DNA of 26,430 bases from Candidatus Buchananbacteria bacterium (GTDB taxonomy: Bacteria; Patescibacteriota; Patescibacteriia; CAIXNZ01): positions 1 through 26,430 of the forward strand of contig JAUVKC010000004.1 of the NCBI GenBank assembly GCA_030592165.1. The letters are read 5' to 3'. The position numbers and the translations under genes were made by a program. Below, in pieces: positions 15,663 to 22,741 of this stretch. Below the pieces are notes generated by a model. The model was not told the origin of the DNA, ran no database searches, and saw nothing but the letters and a program-made list of their open reading frames with translations. Within the stretch, counting starts at the first letter, position 1, and each line of letters begins with the position of its first letter.

Positions 15663-16943
15663 CTATTTATTTTCAGTTAATTCAGGATGAGAATATTTTT
15701 TTGATCTTGTTAGGGCATTTAAATATTTTGATCGCAATTGTTGTTGAGCTAATCTTCTTTTTACAGGTTTTAGCTCGAGGATGGTTTTTATTAATTTTCT
15801 TAAAAGTTCATGAGTCCAAAGATCTCGATGATCAAAAATAAAATTTTGTAGCTTATTTCGATCGATAGCATTGATCAGGAATCTTTCAAAACTATCTTTT
15901 GGTACAAATTCAACATTTTTTAATCTTTCCATAGAAATTGAATCGGAAGGACAAGCCTTAGCGCAAACACCACAACCAATACAATTTTCAGGTATTATTT
16001 GAGCAATTTTTTTATTATTTCCTTGATTTATCATTTTTATAGCATCAACCGGGCATTTTTGTGAACAAATAGTACAACCAGTGCAGGAAGAATTGACTTG
16101 AGCAAGAAAATTACTGCGAATGTTTCTATGACCAAGTTTTTTTATAGCTAGCAAAGCCTCACAACAACAACTGCAACAATTACATATCCAGTTAACCTTA
16201 TCTTGGACATTATCACCGATTTGAACTAGTCCATTCTCAATACATTCATCTAATATTTTCAAAGCTTTTTCTTTTGATATTTTTTTTGCAATGCCGTGTT
16301 TTGATAGGCTTTTGGCGGAGTTATTAAAAGTTAAGCAAACTTCCTGGGGTTTATCACAAGCCTTGCCAACATGCTCCATCTTATGGCGACAATAACATGT
16401 ACCAACAGTAATACATTCGGCAGTATTTATAATATGAGTCGCTTTCTCATAATCAAGAACAATAGGTTGCTCTTGTTTTTTGATTGTTTGTTCCTGGATA
16501 AATACCCTGTCAATTGCAGGATCTAGACTAAATAACTCAGTAGCAAAAGCACCTTCAACGTTAATATATTGATAATAAAGTTCACTTAATATTTTTCTAT
16601 CAAATTTTCCGTCTGTGCGCATTAAAGAAAATTCAAAAAAACCTGCCATTGTAGGTGCTAGAACATAAGCCTGATTTTTTTTGTCTGCCAAATCAAATAA
16701 TAGTCCTTTTTTAGACAAAGTATCTAGAATCTTTTTTGTTTCCTGAATATTTTTTTTCCAGATTTTGGCAGCTTTTTTTACACTAAAAATATTTAATGGT
16801 AAAACAGAGACTTGCTTGGCTTCATCTTCAGAAAATAGGATTTCTAGAATTTTAAAAAGAGTATCAGAAGAAGGTGCGCCTTGAGTAGAAGAATCAAGTC
16901 GTTTTTGTAGATTTAAATAATTTTTTGAGGTTTGGTGTGCCAT
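15663..16943 (-). CDS. Cysteine-rich protein with two 4Fe-4S ferredoxin motifs
   Basis: 426 residues, no signal peptide. The N-terminal ~95 residues look like a winged-helix region (VKKAAKIWKKNIQETKKIL, then LSKKGLLF). Two classical [4Fe-4S] motifs follow: C287-C290-C293-C297P and C321-C324-C327-C331P. Upstream are at least twelve further cysteines, notably TCYCRHK (183-185), C196, C203, and the cluster CNCCSCCC (254-261). These could bind extra clusters or zinc. Similar proteins annotated as 4Fe-4S dicluster or ferredoxin proteins occur in anaerobes, where they are thought to act in electron transfer; the partner is unknown. No redox enzyme genes adjoin it. It has its own -10 box and is separated from the upstream RNA gene by a terminator. 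Confidence 0.8.
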   Translation of the reverse strand: MAHQTSKNYLNLQKRLDSSTQGAPSSDTLFKILEILFSEDEAKQVSVLPLNIFSVKKAAKIWKKNIQETKKILDTLSKKGLLFDLADKKNQAYVLAPTMAGFFEFSLMRTDGKFDRKILSELYYQYINVEGAFATELFSLDPAIDRVFIQEQTIKKQEQPIVLDYEKATHIINTAECITVGTCYCRHKMEHVGKACDKPQEVCLTFNNSAKSLSKHGIAKKISKEKALKILDECIENGLVQIGDNVQDKVNWICNCCSCCCEALLAIKKLGHRNIRSNFLAQVNSSCTGCTICSQKCPVDAIKMINQGNNKKIAQIIPENCIGCGVCAKACPSDSISMERLKNVEFVPKDSFERFLINAIDRNKLQNFIFDHRDLWTHELLRKLIKTILELKPVKRRLAQQQLRSKYLNALTRSKKYSHPELTENK

Positions 16944-16958
16944 AAATTTAGTAAATAC

Positions 16959-16967
16959 AGTATAGCA
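16959..16967 (-). promoter_or_regulatory. Extended -10 promoter of the Fe-S protein gene
   Basis: TGCTATACT on the minus strand, 15 nt before the ATG at 16943, predicts a leader of about 8 nt. It lies downstream of the terminator at 16986-17015, so the Fe-S gene does not depend on read-through from the RNA gene above it. Confidence 0.55.
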
Positions 16968-16985
16968 GTTTTTTTGGAAAAAAAG

Positions 16986-17015
16986 AAAAACAGCTCTTTA
17001 TTTAGAGCTGTTTTT
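16986..17015 (-). terminator. Terminator at the 3' end of the first structured RNA
   Basis: A 12-bp perfect inverted repeat (AAAAACAGCTCT, loop TTATTT, AGAGCTGTTTTT), placed 11 nt beyond the closing helix of the RNA gene on the minus strand, with a T-run at its end. Confidence 0.9.
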
Positions 17016-17026
17016 ATAGAAAAAAT

Positions 17027-17397
17027 AAATGGAGAAATAGCCTAGCCAGACCCTTGGGATCAGGGAATTCACCTTTGATCAAATAACCACATCTAGGTTT
17101 ATACAGCATCATATGATCAGGAGTTTATCCTCCACTGTATCACTGTCTAGATTTTTTTTTCTTTTGAAGTTATCTCCCGAAAATTAAGCGTATTAGCTAA
17201 GCTATTTGAGGTACGGATACTAGTAGATTTTAAATTAAACTGAGAAAACTTAGTGGTCTACCCGCCTTTAGTATTACCGTCTTTGCTAGGAGTGGAATAT
17301 TTTTGACTATCCCGATATTGCTACTCAATAATTCTTTTCCCACCGTTTACCGTTTTGATTGAGCCTCTATAAAAATAGAGCTTCTATTTCCCCATTT
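17027..17397 (-). ncRNA. Orphan structured RNA, ~371 nt, closed by a 14-bp terminal helix
   Basis: No ORF fits here, yet the DNA is full of pairing. The two ends form a 14-bp helix (17384-17397 with 17027-17040; one G-U pair). Inside, on the minus strand, are a hairpin AGC-TCTAT/ATAGA-G-GCT next to the 5' strand, GTAGA/TCTAC enclosing an ACTAAG-TTTT-CTCAGT hairpin, and a nested arm. That arm is made of ATCTAG/CTAGAT (17147-17152/17091-17096), ATACAG/CTGTAT and GGAG/CTCC. A near-consensus promoter lies directly upstream and a strong terminator directly downstream. Length would suit tmRNA or RNase P RNA, but there is no T-loop/CCA end and no GAGGAAAGTCC or ACAGAA core. I cannot name the family. 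A cis-regulatory leader is less likely, since the next gene has its own promoter. Confidence 0.72.
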
Positions 17398-17402
17398 GTC
17401 AT

Positions 17403-17431
17403 AGCTTATTAAATAATTTAAGTTTTGTCAA
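17403..17431 (-). promoter_or_regulatory. Promoter of the first structured RNA
   Basis: On the minus strand TTGACA (17426-17431), a 17-bp spacer and TAAGCT (17403-17408). The predicted start at ~17396-17397 coincides with the first base of the closing helix of the RNA. The perfect -35 and ideal spacing outweigh the imperfect -10. Its -35 is back to back with that of clpB, 10 bp apart. Confidence 0.7.
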
Positions 17432-17441
17432 GGATTGATTC

Positions 17442-17470
17442 TTGACTTTTTTACACATTTTCAATATACT
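17442..17470 (+). promoter_or_regulatory. clpB promoter (sigma70 type)
   Basis: TTGACT (17442-17447), a 17-bp spacer and TATACT (17465-17470). The predicted start falls inside the CIRCE operator that follows, the classical layout for HrcA-repressed heat-shock genes. Confidence 0.85.
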
Positions 17471-17508
17471 TAGTTTAGCACTCTCGATGTTCGAGTGCTA
17501 AACTAAGT
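17468..17508. promoter_or_regulatory. CIRCE operator (HrcA binding site) with extended arms
   Basis: A perfect CIRCE, TTAGCACTC-N9-GAGTGCTAA, at 17475-17501. The inverted repeat continues outward to 16 bp per arm (17468-17483 and 17493-17508), so it is longer than the canonical 9-bp arms and its left end overlaps the clpB -10 box. CIRCE is the binding site of the heat-shock repressor HrcA, so clpB should be repressed by HrcA at normal temperature. hrcA itself is not in this window. Confidence 0.95.
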
Positions 17509-17520
17509 CATTTGTCTATA

Positions 17521-17575
17521 CTTCGACTAAGCTCCAGCCTACGCTGAAGCTTCGGCAGGCAGGCAGTATGACAAA
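17521..17575. repeat. GC-rich imperfect palindrome in the clpB 5' leader
   Basis: A GC-rich block in an AT-rich leader. Its centre has a GAAGCTTC palindrome, with flanks GCCTACGCT and GGCAGGC that pair imperfectly around it, followed by a tandem GGCAGGCAGGCAG. The outer parts (CTTCGACTAAGCTC and CAGTATGACA) look like one repeat unit split by the inner palindrome. This is my reading and has not been compared with other copies. Confidence 0.5.
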
Positions 17576-17630
17576 GAGACATAAGTGCTAAAAAAAATAA
17601 TCTTTGTCCAATTTTTAATATCTAATATCC

Positions 17631-17652
17631 TTGCCTGCCGTCATGCAGGCAA
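17631..17652. repeat. Short GC-rich palindrome just upstream of clpB
   Basis: TTGCCTGC, a 6-nt loop, GCAGGCAA: a perfect 8-bp stem ending 10 nt before the clpB ATG. It shares the GCAGGC core with the larger element 60 nt upstream. A hairpin here would sit where a ribosome binding site would be expected; none is visible. Confidence 0.65.
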
Positions 17653-17662
17653 TTTCAAACAT

Positions 17663-20281
17663 ATGTTTAATATAAATAAATTCACAACTAAATCTCAGGA
17701 AGCTTTGCGTCAGGCACAGCAGATTTCTGCTGATTCACAAAATCAGCAAGTCGATGCTTTGCATTTGCTGGCTTCCCTGCTCTTACAAGAAGAAAGTCTT
17801 GTTTTAACAATTTTAAAAAAATTGGAGATTGATGTTGCAGAAATTAAGAATGAGATTGTCAGACAAATGGAAGATTTTCCAAAAGGTAAATCAGCTGCTA
17901 ATATTGCCCAAATGTTTTTGACTGAGGATTTAGCTAGAATTTTGGCAGGTGCAGAAAAAGAAGCCAAAGATCTTAAAGATGAATATATTTCTACTGAACA
18001 CATTTTTTTATCAATGCTTAATACAAAATCTAAGGTAAAAAATCTTTTGGATAGTTTTAAAATTAATCATGAACAGGTTTTGAAATTATTAGTTGAGCTA
18101 AGGGGTTCTACCAGAGTGACTGATCCTGATCCAGAATCAAAATTTCAGGTTTTGGAAAAATACGCTCAAAATTTAACCGAACAAGCTCGTCAAGAAAAAT
18201 TGGATCCTGTTATTGGTCGTGATGATGAGGTTCGTCGAGTTATGCAAGTTTTGTCACGTAGAACAAAAAACAATCCGGTTTTAATAGGTGAAGCCGGTGT
18301 TGGTAAAACAGCGATTGCTGAAGGATTGGCTCAAAGAATTGTTGCTGGTGATGTTCCAGAGTCTTTAAAAAATAAAGAAATACTTTCTCTTGATCTTGGG
18401 TCTTTAATAGCTGGTACAAAATTTCGTGGTGAATTTGAGGATCGTTTAAAGGCTGTAATTAAAGAAGTTGAAAATTCAGATGGACAAATTATTTTATTTA
18501 TTGATGAATTACATACAGTTGTCGGTGCTGGCGCCATTGAAGGATCAATGGATGCTTCAAATATGCTAAAGCCTGCTTTGGCCAGAGGTCGTTTGCATAC
18601 AATTGGTGCTACTACTATTAAAGAGTATCAAAAACATATTGAAAAAGATCCAGCATTGGAAAGAAGGTTTCAGCCGGTAATAGTAGCAGAGCCAAGTGTT
18701 GAAGATACTATTGCAATTTTGCGTGGTATAAAAGAAAAATATGAAGTCCATCACGGTGTTAGAATTACTGACGCAGCTATTTTAGCTGCAGCAGAACTTT
18801 CACAAAGATATATTTCTGATAGGTTTTTACCTGATAAAGCAGTTGACCTTATTGATGAAGCTACTTCAGCTTTACGTATGGAAATTGATTCTATTCCAGA
18901 GGAACTTGATAAAATTAAACGTAAAATTAAACAATTAGAAATTGAAAAAGCTGCTTTAGCCAAGGAAACTGATCCAGATTCAAAAGAAAATTTAAAATTA
19001 TTAAATAAAGAATTAAATGATTTGCAAGAACAAGGCAAGCAACTTGAATTACATTGGAAAAATGAAAAAGAAATTATTACAAAAATTCGTGATAATCGAA
19101 AAATCATTGATGAATTAAAACAAGAAGCTGATATTATGGAAAGAAAATCAGAGCTAGAAAAAGTCGCTGAAATTCGTTATGGTCAAATACCTGGTCTAGA
19201 AAAAAAGATAAAAAATTTAGAAAAGAAATTAGCAAATATTCAAAAAGATAAACAAATTCTTAAGGAAGAAGTTGATGAGGAAGATATTGCTGGTGTGGTT
19301 TCACGCTGGACAGGTATACCGGTTTCCAAGATGTTGCAAACAGAAACAGAAAAACTGGCGACAGCAGAAGATGAATTAAAGAAAAGAGTTGTAGGGCAAA
19401 CTGAAGCTATTGAGGCGATTAGTAATGCTTTACGTCGTTCGCGAGCAGGTGTGAGCGAGGAAAATAAGCCAATTGGTTCATTTATATTTCTTGGACCAAC
19501 CGGTGTTGGTAAAACTGAACTTGCTAAATCACTGGCTGAATTTATGTTTAATGATGAAGAAGCGATTATTCGGGTTGATATGTCTGAATATATGGAAAAA
19601 CATTCTGTTTCAAAATTTATTGGCTCCCCCCCAGGTTATGTTGGTTATGATGAAGGCGGTCAATTAACAGAGCAAGTCAGACGACGACCTTACTCGGTTG
19701 TTTTATTTGATGAAATAGAAAAAGCTCATCCTCAAGTTTTTAATGTTTTATTGCAATTACTTGATGATGGACGGTTAACAGATGCTAAGGGCAGAGTTGT
19801 TAATTTTAAAAATACAATTATTATCATGACTTCAAATTTAGGTAATCAATTACTTCAAGAGGTTTCCTTGGGTTTTGAAGATAATGATGGTAAAGAAGCC
19901 AAGATTGATATTGATAAAATGAAAGACAATGTTTATGATGCTTTGAAGAAAAATTTCAAGCCTGAATTTATTAATCGTTTAGATGAAATAATTATTTTTC
20001 ATCCTTTGAGTAAAAAAGAAATCGCTCAAATTGTTGATTTGCAATTAAATATTGTTAAAGAACGTTTGGCTGAACAAAAAATAAAACTTGAATTTAGTAA
20101 AAAGCTGGAAGAATTTGTAGCTGATAAAGGTTATGATCCGCAATTTGGGGCTCGCCCACTCAAACGTTTGATCCAATCAGAAATACTTGATGATTTAGCT
20201 TTAAAGATAATTGAAGGTAAAATAAAAGAGGGTGATAAAGTAAAAGTTGATATGGAAAAAAATAAAGTAGTTTTTAAATAA
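17663..20281 (+). CDS. clpB: ClpB disaggregase (Hsp100 AAA+ chaperone)
   Basis: 872 residues, full length for ClpB. With DnaK it extracts and refolds aggregated proteins in the cytoplasm. Order of domains: N-domain ~1-150 (two Clp_N repeats), AAA1 with Walker A GEAGVGKT (209-216) and Walker [14 protein letters not shown], the coiled-coil M-domain inserted at ~395-530, and AAA2 with [10 protein letters not shown] and [12 protein letters not shown]. The C-terminal small domain has [11 protein letters not shown]. The M-domain separates it from ClpA and ClpC. A GTG at 17585 opens a longer frame, but those 26 extra residues run through a palindromic repeat and [15 protein letters not shown] is the family start. 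Regulated by CIRCE; the ~180-nt leader lacks a clear Shine-Dalgarno site. Confidence 0.97.
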   Translation: MFNINKFTTKSQEALRQAQQISADSQNQQVDALHLLASLLLQEESLVLTILKKLEIDVAEIKNEIVRQMEDFPKGKSAANIAQMFLTEDLARILAGAEKEAKDLKDEYISTEHIFLSMLNTKSKVKNLLDSFKINHEQVLKLLVELRGSTRVTDPDPESKFQVLEKYAQNLTEQARQEKLDPVIGRDDEVRRVMQVLSRRTKNNPVLIGEAGVGKTAIAEGLAQRIVAGDVPESLKNKEILSLDLGSLIAGTKFRGEFEDRLKAVIKEVENSDGQIILFIDELHTVVGAGAIEGSMDASNMLKPALARGRLHTIGATTIKEYQKHIEKDPALERRFQPVIVAEPSVEDTIAILRGIKEKYEVHHGVRITDAAILAAAELSQRYISDRFLPDKAVDLIDEATSALRMEIDSIPEELDKIKRKIKQLEIEKAALAKETDPDSKENLKLLNKELNDLQEQGKQLELHWKNEKEIITKIRDNRKIIDELKQEADIMERKSELEKVAEIRYGQIPGLEKKIKNLEKKLANIQKDKQILKEEVDEEDIAGVVSRWTGIPVSKMLQTETEKLATAEDELKKRVVGQTEAIEAISNALRRSRAGVSEENKPIGSFIFLGPTGVGKTELAKSLAEFMFNDEEAIIRVDMSEYMEKHSVSKFIGSPPGYVGYDEGGQLTEQVRRRPYSVVLFDEIEKAHPQVFNVLLQLLDDGRLTDAKGRVVNFKNTIIIMTSNLGNQLLQEVSLGFEDNDGKEAKIDIDKMKDNVYDALKKNFKPEFINRLDEIIIFHPLSKKEIAQIVDLQLNIVKERLAEQKIKLEFSKKLEEFVADKGYDPQFGARPLKRLIQSEILDDLALKIIEGKIKEGDKVKVDMEKNKVVFK

Positions 20282-20348
20282 GATATTAACTTTTTTACCA
20301 ACTGCTATAAGATAAAATTAATTGTAAATATAATAAAGGGAGGATGCA

Positions 20349-20552
20349 ATGACAGATACATTTCAATCGGGAGATAAGGTAAAACCAAAATTCGTTCCAT
20401 TATTCGCAATTGGCGGGGTTCCTGCGAATAAAAAAATTGAGAGATTTGAAACTTTGACAGTTTCTGGGTGTATTTGGAATGGAAGGTGGAAATTAACTTT
20501 AAAAGAAGTTTTTGGAGCTTACGACCCTAATGATTTTGAAAAAGTTTTATAA
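20349..20552 (+). CDS. Small protein of unknown function (67 residues)
   Basis: The gene is supported by a strong GGGAGG site (20338-20343) 5 nt before the ATG and by its own terminator straight after the stop. The protein is soluble and compact: GDKVKPKF near the start, then VSGCIWNGRWKLTLKEVFG and DFEKVL at the end. The order of a GD(K/V)V strand, a central W/G pair and a closing L/F-x-K-V loosely recalls small SH3-like YodC/DUF2158 proteins. That likeness is weak and I would not assign it. It lies between clpB and the second structured RNA, and may share the clpB transcript, since no terminator is evident after clpB. Confidence 0.75.
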   Translation: MTDTFQSGDKVKPKFVPLFAIGGVPANKKIERFETLTVSGCIWNGRWKLTLKEVFGAYDPNDFEKVL

Positions 20553-20556
20553 AAAT

Positions 20557-20588
20557 AAAACCACCTTAGTCTTAATGGGTGGTTTTTT
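20557..20588 (+). terminator. Terminator of the small gene (and probably of clpB)
   Basis: A 9-bp perfect stem (AAAACCACC / GGTGGTTTT) with a 12-nt loop, ending in a T-run, 4 nt after the stop codon of the 67-residue ORF. Confidence 0.9.
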
Positions 20589-20667
20589 ATTTTTGATGAA
20601 AAGTCTGTATTGAAAAAAGAAGAAAATTAATATAAATGATTTTAGTAGTGGAAGTGATACACAAATA

Positions 20668-20707
20668 AAAAACCGCCCTTCTTTGCTTAAAAGCATTGAA
20701 GGACGGG
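20668..20707 (-). terminator. Terminator of the large structured RNA
   Basis: On the minus strand CCGTCCTTC (20699-20707) pairs with GAAGGGCGG (20674-20682) through one G-U pair. The inner TGCT/AGCA extends the stem, and six T follow. Confidence 0.92.
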
Positions 20708-21204
20708 TAATTTTCGTTGGCGACCAGGGACATATTGCCCTGGTCGCTAAACCCCTTTTTTGCAGAATTGAGGGGTGCAATCAGGCGGAGAAAAATAGCC
20801 TGATTGACTTTGGTGCCCTCTTTGGTAGAGAGCGTTCGCTTGGAAGCCTTCAGCTAAGCGATCTCACCCTGTCCCCCCCCGTTTTCTTTGGGGGCTTTTA
20901 TTAGACTCGCATTTACTTCAGGCAAGAAATTGACGCCAGGAGTTTATTTTGACTTCCCTGGCCGGCGGCATGGATTGGCGGCTGTACTTAGTCCGGGGTC
21001 CTTTCAACATGTTTTAATTACGGACCTTTCAGGCACCCATTACTCGGCGTGTGGCGACTTGCTATCATAGGTCAGGAACTGAGCAAGTACTGTGCCATCG
21101 TCTTCGGTCACAAGTGTGGCCGGTAAGAATCGCCGATTGACGACCGCGGATCCAAGGCAGTCCACTTGAATAAAACAGAACTCTCCTCAGCGTCACTTTA
21201 AACT
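20668..21204 (-). ncRNA. Orphan large structured RNA, ~537 nt, GC-enriched
   Basis: This stretch is near 50% G+C in an AT-rich chromosome and holds no credible ORF. On the minus strand it runs from a consensus promoter to a strong terminator. Perfect local helices include GCGACCAGGG/CCCTGGTCGC (20721-20748, 8-nt loop), CAATCAGGC/GCCTGATTG (20778-20806) and GCCAGG/CCTGGC (20935-20962). A G-run/C-run pair lies at 20873-20895, TGGC..CTTGCT/AGCAAG..GCCA surrounds 21048-21103, and a branched arm TCGCTT/AAGCGA is followed by GCTCTC/GAGGGC. High G+C in an AT-rich genome is the usual sign of structured RNA. Motifs of RNase P RNA, tmRNA, SRP RNA and rRNA were looked for and not found. Its size is in the range of large orphan RNAs such as OLE or ROOL, but no link to them is shown. 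Confidence 0.72.
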
Positions 21205-21210
21205 AAAGAA

Positions 21211-21239
21211 AGTATAGCATAGTTTGAAAATTTCGTCAA
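21211..21239 (-). promoter_or_regulatory. Promoter of the large structured RNA
   Basis: On the minus strand TTGACG (21234-21239), a 17-bp spacer and TATACT (21211-21216), predicting a start near 21204. Five of six bases match in each hexamer, with ideal spacing. Confidence 0.82.
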
Positions 21240-21307
21240 CCCAGTCTTGGCCCTTTTGGTCTTTTTTAGTAATATTTATCAGGCTGAGGCCAGAGGGCTT
21301 TGGGCAA

Positions 21308-21336
21308 TTGAATTATGTTGATGGGTATGTTAAAAT
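21308..21336 (+). promoter_or_regulatory. Promoter of the SLT-like secreted protein gene (likely leaderless)
   Basis: TTGAAT (21308-21313), a 17-bp spacer and TAAAAT (21331-21336) preceded by TGT, an extended -10. Only 6 nt separate the -10 box from the ATG at 21343, so the mRNA probably begins at the start codon. Confidence 0.65.
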
Positions 21337-21342
21337 ATTGGT

Positions 21343-22737
21343 ATGAAAAATATAAAAATATTATTAGTTTTAGTGATTTTATTAACCTTGGGTGTTCCCC
21401 ATCAAAGTATTTTGGCGATTGATTTTTCTGCCAACGAGATAATTTCTAATGGTGATTTAATGGAATATAATTCGATGAGTTTATTGAGTATTGAGGAGTT
21501 TTTAAATAATCATAACGGTATTTTGAAAAATTTAAGAGTTATTGATTATTATGGAACTGAAAGTTCTGCTGCTGAAATAATATATAATGCTGCTCAGGCT
21601 TATAAAATTAGTCCGAAATGGGTTTTGGCAACATTACAAAAAGAACAAAGTTTAATCACTAATCCATCCCCTTCCCAATATAATCTTGATTGGGCTATGG
21701 GGTATGCTGTTTGTGATTCTTGTTCTGTTGATGATCCACGAGTTCAGAGGTTTAAAGGGTTTGGTATGCAGGTTGATAGGGCTACCTGGCGAATACGGTA
21801 TTACACTGAACATCCGGAAGAATTTAATTTTCATGTTGGTCAGCTTTATAGTATTGATGGACAAGACGTTTTGATTTATAATCAGGCGACTGCTAATTTG
21901 TATATTTACACTCCCCATCTTCATGGTAATTACAATTTTTGGCTTATTTGGAATCGCTGGTTTTCAAAAATATATCCAGACGGCACGCTTGTTCGACAAG
22001 AAGGTCAAGATGGTGTTTGGCTAATTGATAATGGTACAAGACGACCTTTTTGGTCAAAAGTAGCTTTGCTTAGTCGTTATGATTCAACAAATATAATAGA
22101 AGTTTCAAGGAATGATTTATTAAGATATGATATTGGTTGGCCTATTAAATATTCAAATTATTCATTACTTTCAGGTAATGATAATAAAGTATATTTAACA
22201 GTCAATAATGAGAAAAAATATATTGAATCAATCGAAGTTTTTCGTTTATTAGGTTATAATCCTGATGAAATAATCAAAGTAAGTGATGAGGAATTAGCTT
22301 ATTATAGTGATGGACGAAATATTACTATAAATAGTTTATATCCTCAGGGAGCATTATTACAGGATAATAAATCTGGTGGAGTTTATTATGTAGAAGATGG
22401 TATTAAATATCCAATTATTGATAAAGAAATTATGGTAGCAAATTATCCGGATTATAAATTAACGCAAATAACAACAGAAGAATTAAGTAAATACGTTACA
22501 GCAGCTACTGGAGTTGGCTTTAAAGATGGTACAATCATCAAGGCACCTGAAGATTCTAAGGTTTATGTTATTTCGAACGGTAAAAGAAGATGGGTTGCCA
22601 ATGAATCAACATTTAATCAATTAGGTTATAAGTGGTCAGATCTTTTTTCAGTGAGTGAAAAGGTTGTGAGATTACATCCTGAAGGACAACCTTTAGATTT
22701 ACTTTTTAATTCAGATAATCGATACGCAACAAAATAA
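21343..22737 (+). CDS. Secreted protein with lytic-transglycosylase-like domain and C-terminal repeats
   Basis: 464 residues. A signal peptide (~1-25, ILLVLVILLTLGVPHQSILA) is followed by a lysozyme-like region. AAEIIYNAAQAYKISPKWVL then ATLQKEQSLI has the helix-Glu layout of SLT/muramidase domains, with Glu in KEQS as the candidate catalytic residue. From ~205 onward there are about four to five repeats of the pattern G-T/A-L-hydrophobic, VWLIDNGTRRPF or a similar strand pair, then a Y/W-x-x-x-x-I/L-x-x-V-S segment. Such repeats are common in surface proteins and may bind wall polymers; I do not assign them to a named family. The protein probably acts outside the cell on peptidoglycan. It starts a run of plus-strand genes: 4 nt separate it from the next. 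Confidence 0.68.
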   Translation: MKNIKILLVLVILLTLGVPHQSILAIDFSANEIISNGDLMEYNSMSLLSIEEFLNNHNGILKNLRVIDYYGTESSAAEIIYNAAQAYKISPKWVLATLQKEQSLITNPSPSQYNLDWAMGYAVCDSCSVDDPRVQRFKGFGMQVDRATWRIRYYTEHPEEFNFHVGQLYSIDGQDVLIYNQATANLYIYTPHLHGNYNFWLIWNRWFSKIYPDGTLVRQEGQDGVWLIDNGTRRPFWSKVALLSRYDSTNIIEVSRNDLLRYDIGWPIKYSNYSLLSGNDNKVYLTVNNEKKYIESIEVFRLLGYNPDEIIKVSDEELAYYSDGRNITINSLYPQGALLQDNKSGGVYYVEDGIKYPIIDKEIMVANYPDYKLTQITTEELSKYVTAATGVGFKDGTIIKAPEDSKVYVISNGKRRWVANESTFNQLGYKWSDLFSVSEKVVRLHPEGQPLDLLFNSDNRYATK

Positions 22738-22741
22738 ATAT

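Noticed and set aside
17027..17397. tmRNA or RNase P RNA as the identity of the 371-nt RNA
   Set aside because: No GGTTCRA T-loop or CCA end with a 7-bp acceptor stem, and no GAGGAAAGTCC, ACAGAA or AGATGAATG core on either strand. A covariance search could still overturn this.
16944..17397. A riboswitch controlling the Fe-S protein gene
   Set aside because: The RNA is followed by a strong terminator and the Fe-S gene has its own TGCTATACT box downstream of it. AGCTCT near the RNA 5' end could pair with the terminator 3' arm, but that alone is weak.
17585..17662. A 26-residue N-terminal extension of ClpB from GTG 17585
   Set aside because: It translates through a palindromic repeat; [15 protein letters not shown] at 17663 is the family start.
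20683..21070. Overlapping plus-strand ORFs of 60-73 codons in the GC-rich block
   Set aside because: They run through perfect hairpins and the terminator of the minus-strand RNA, have no ribosome site, and their translations look random.
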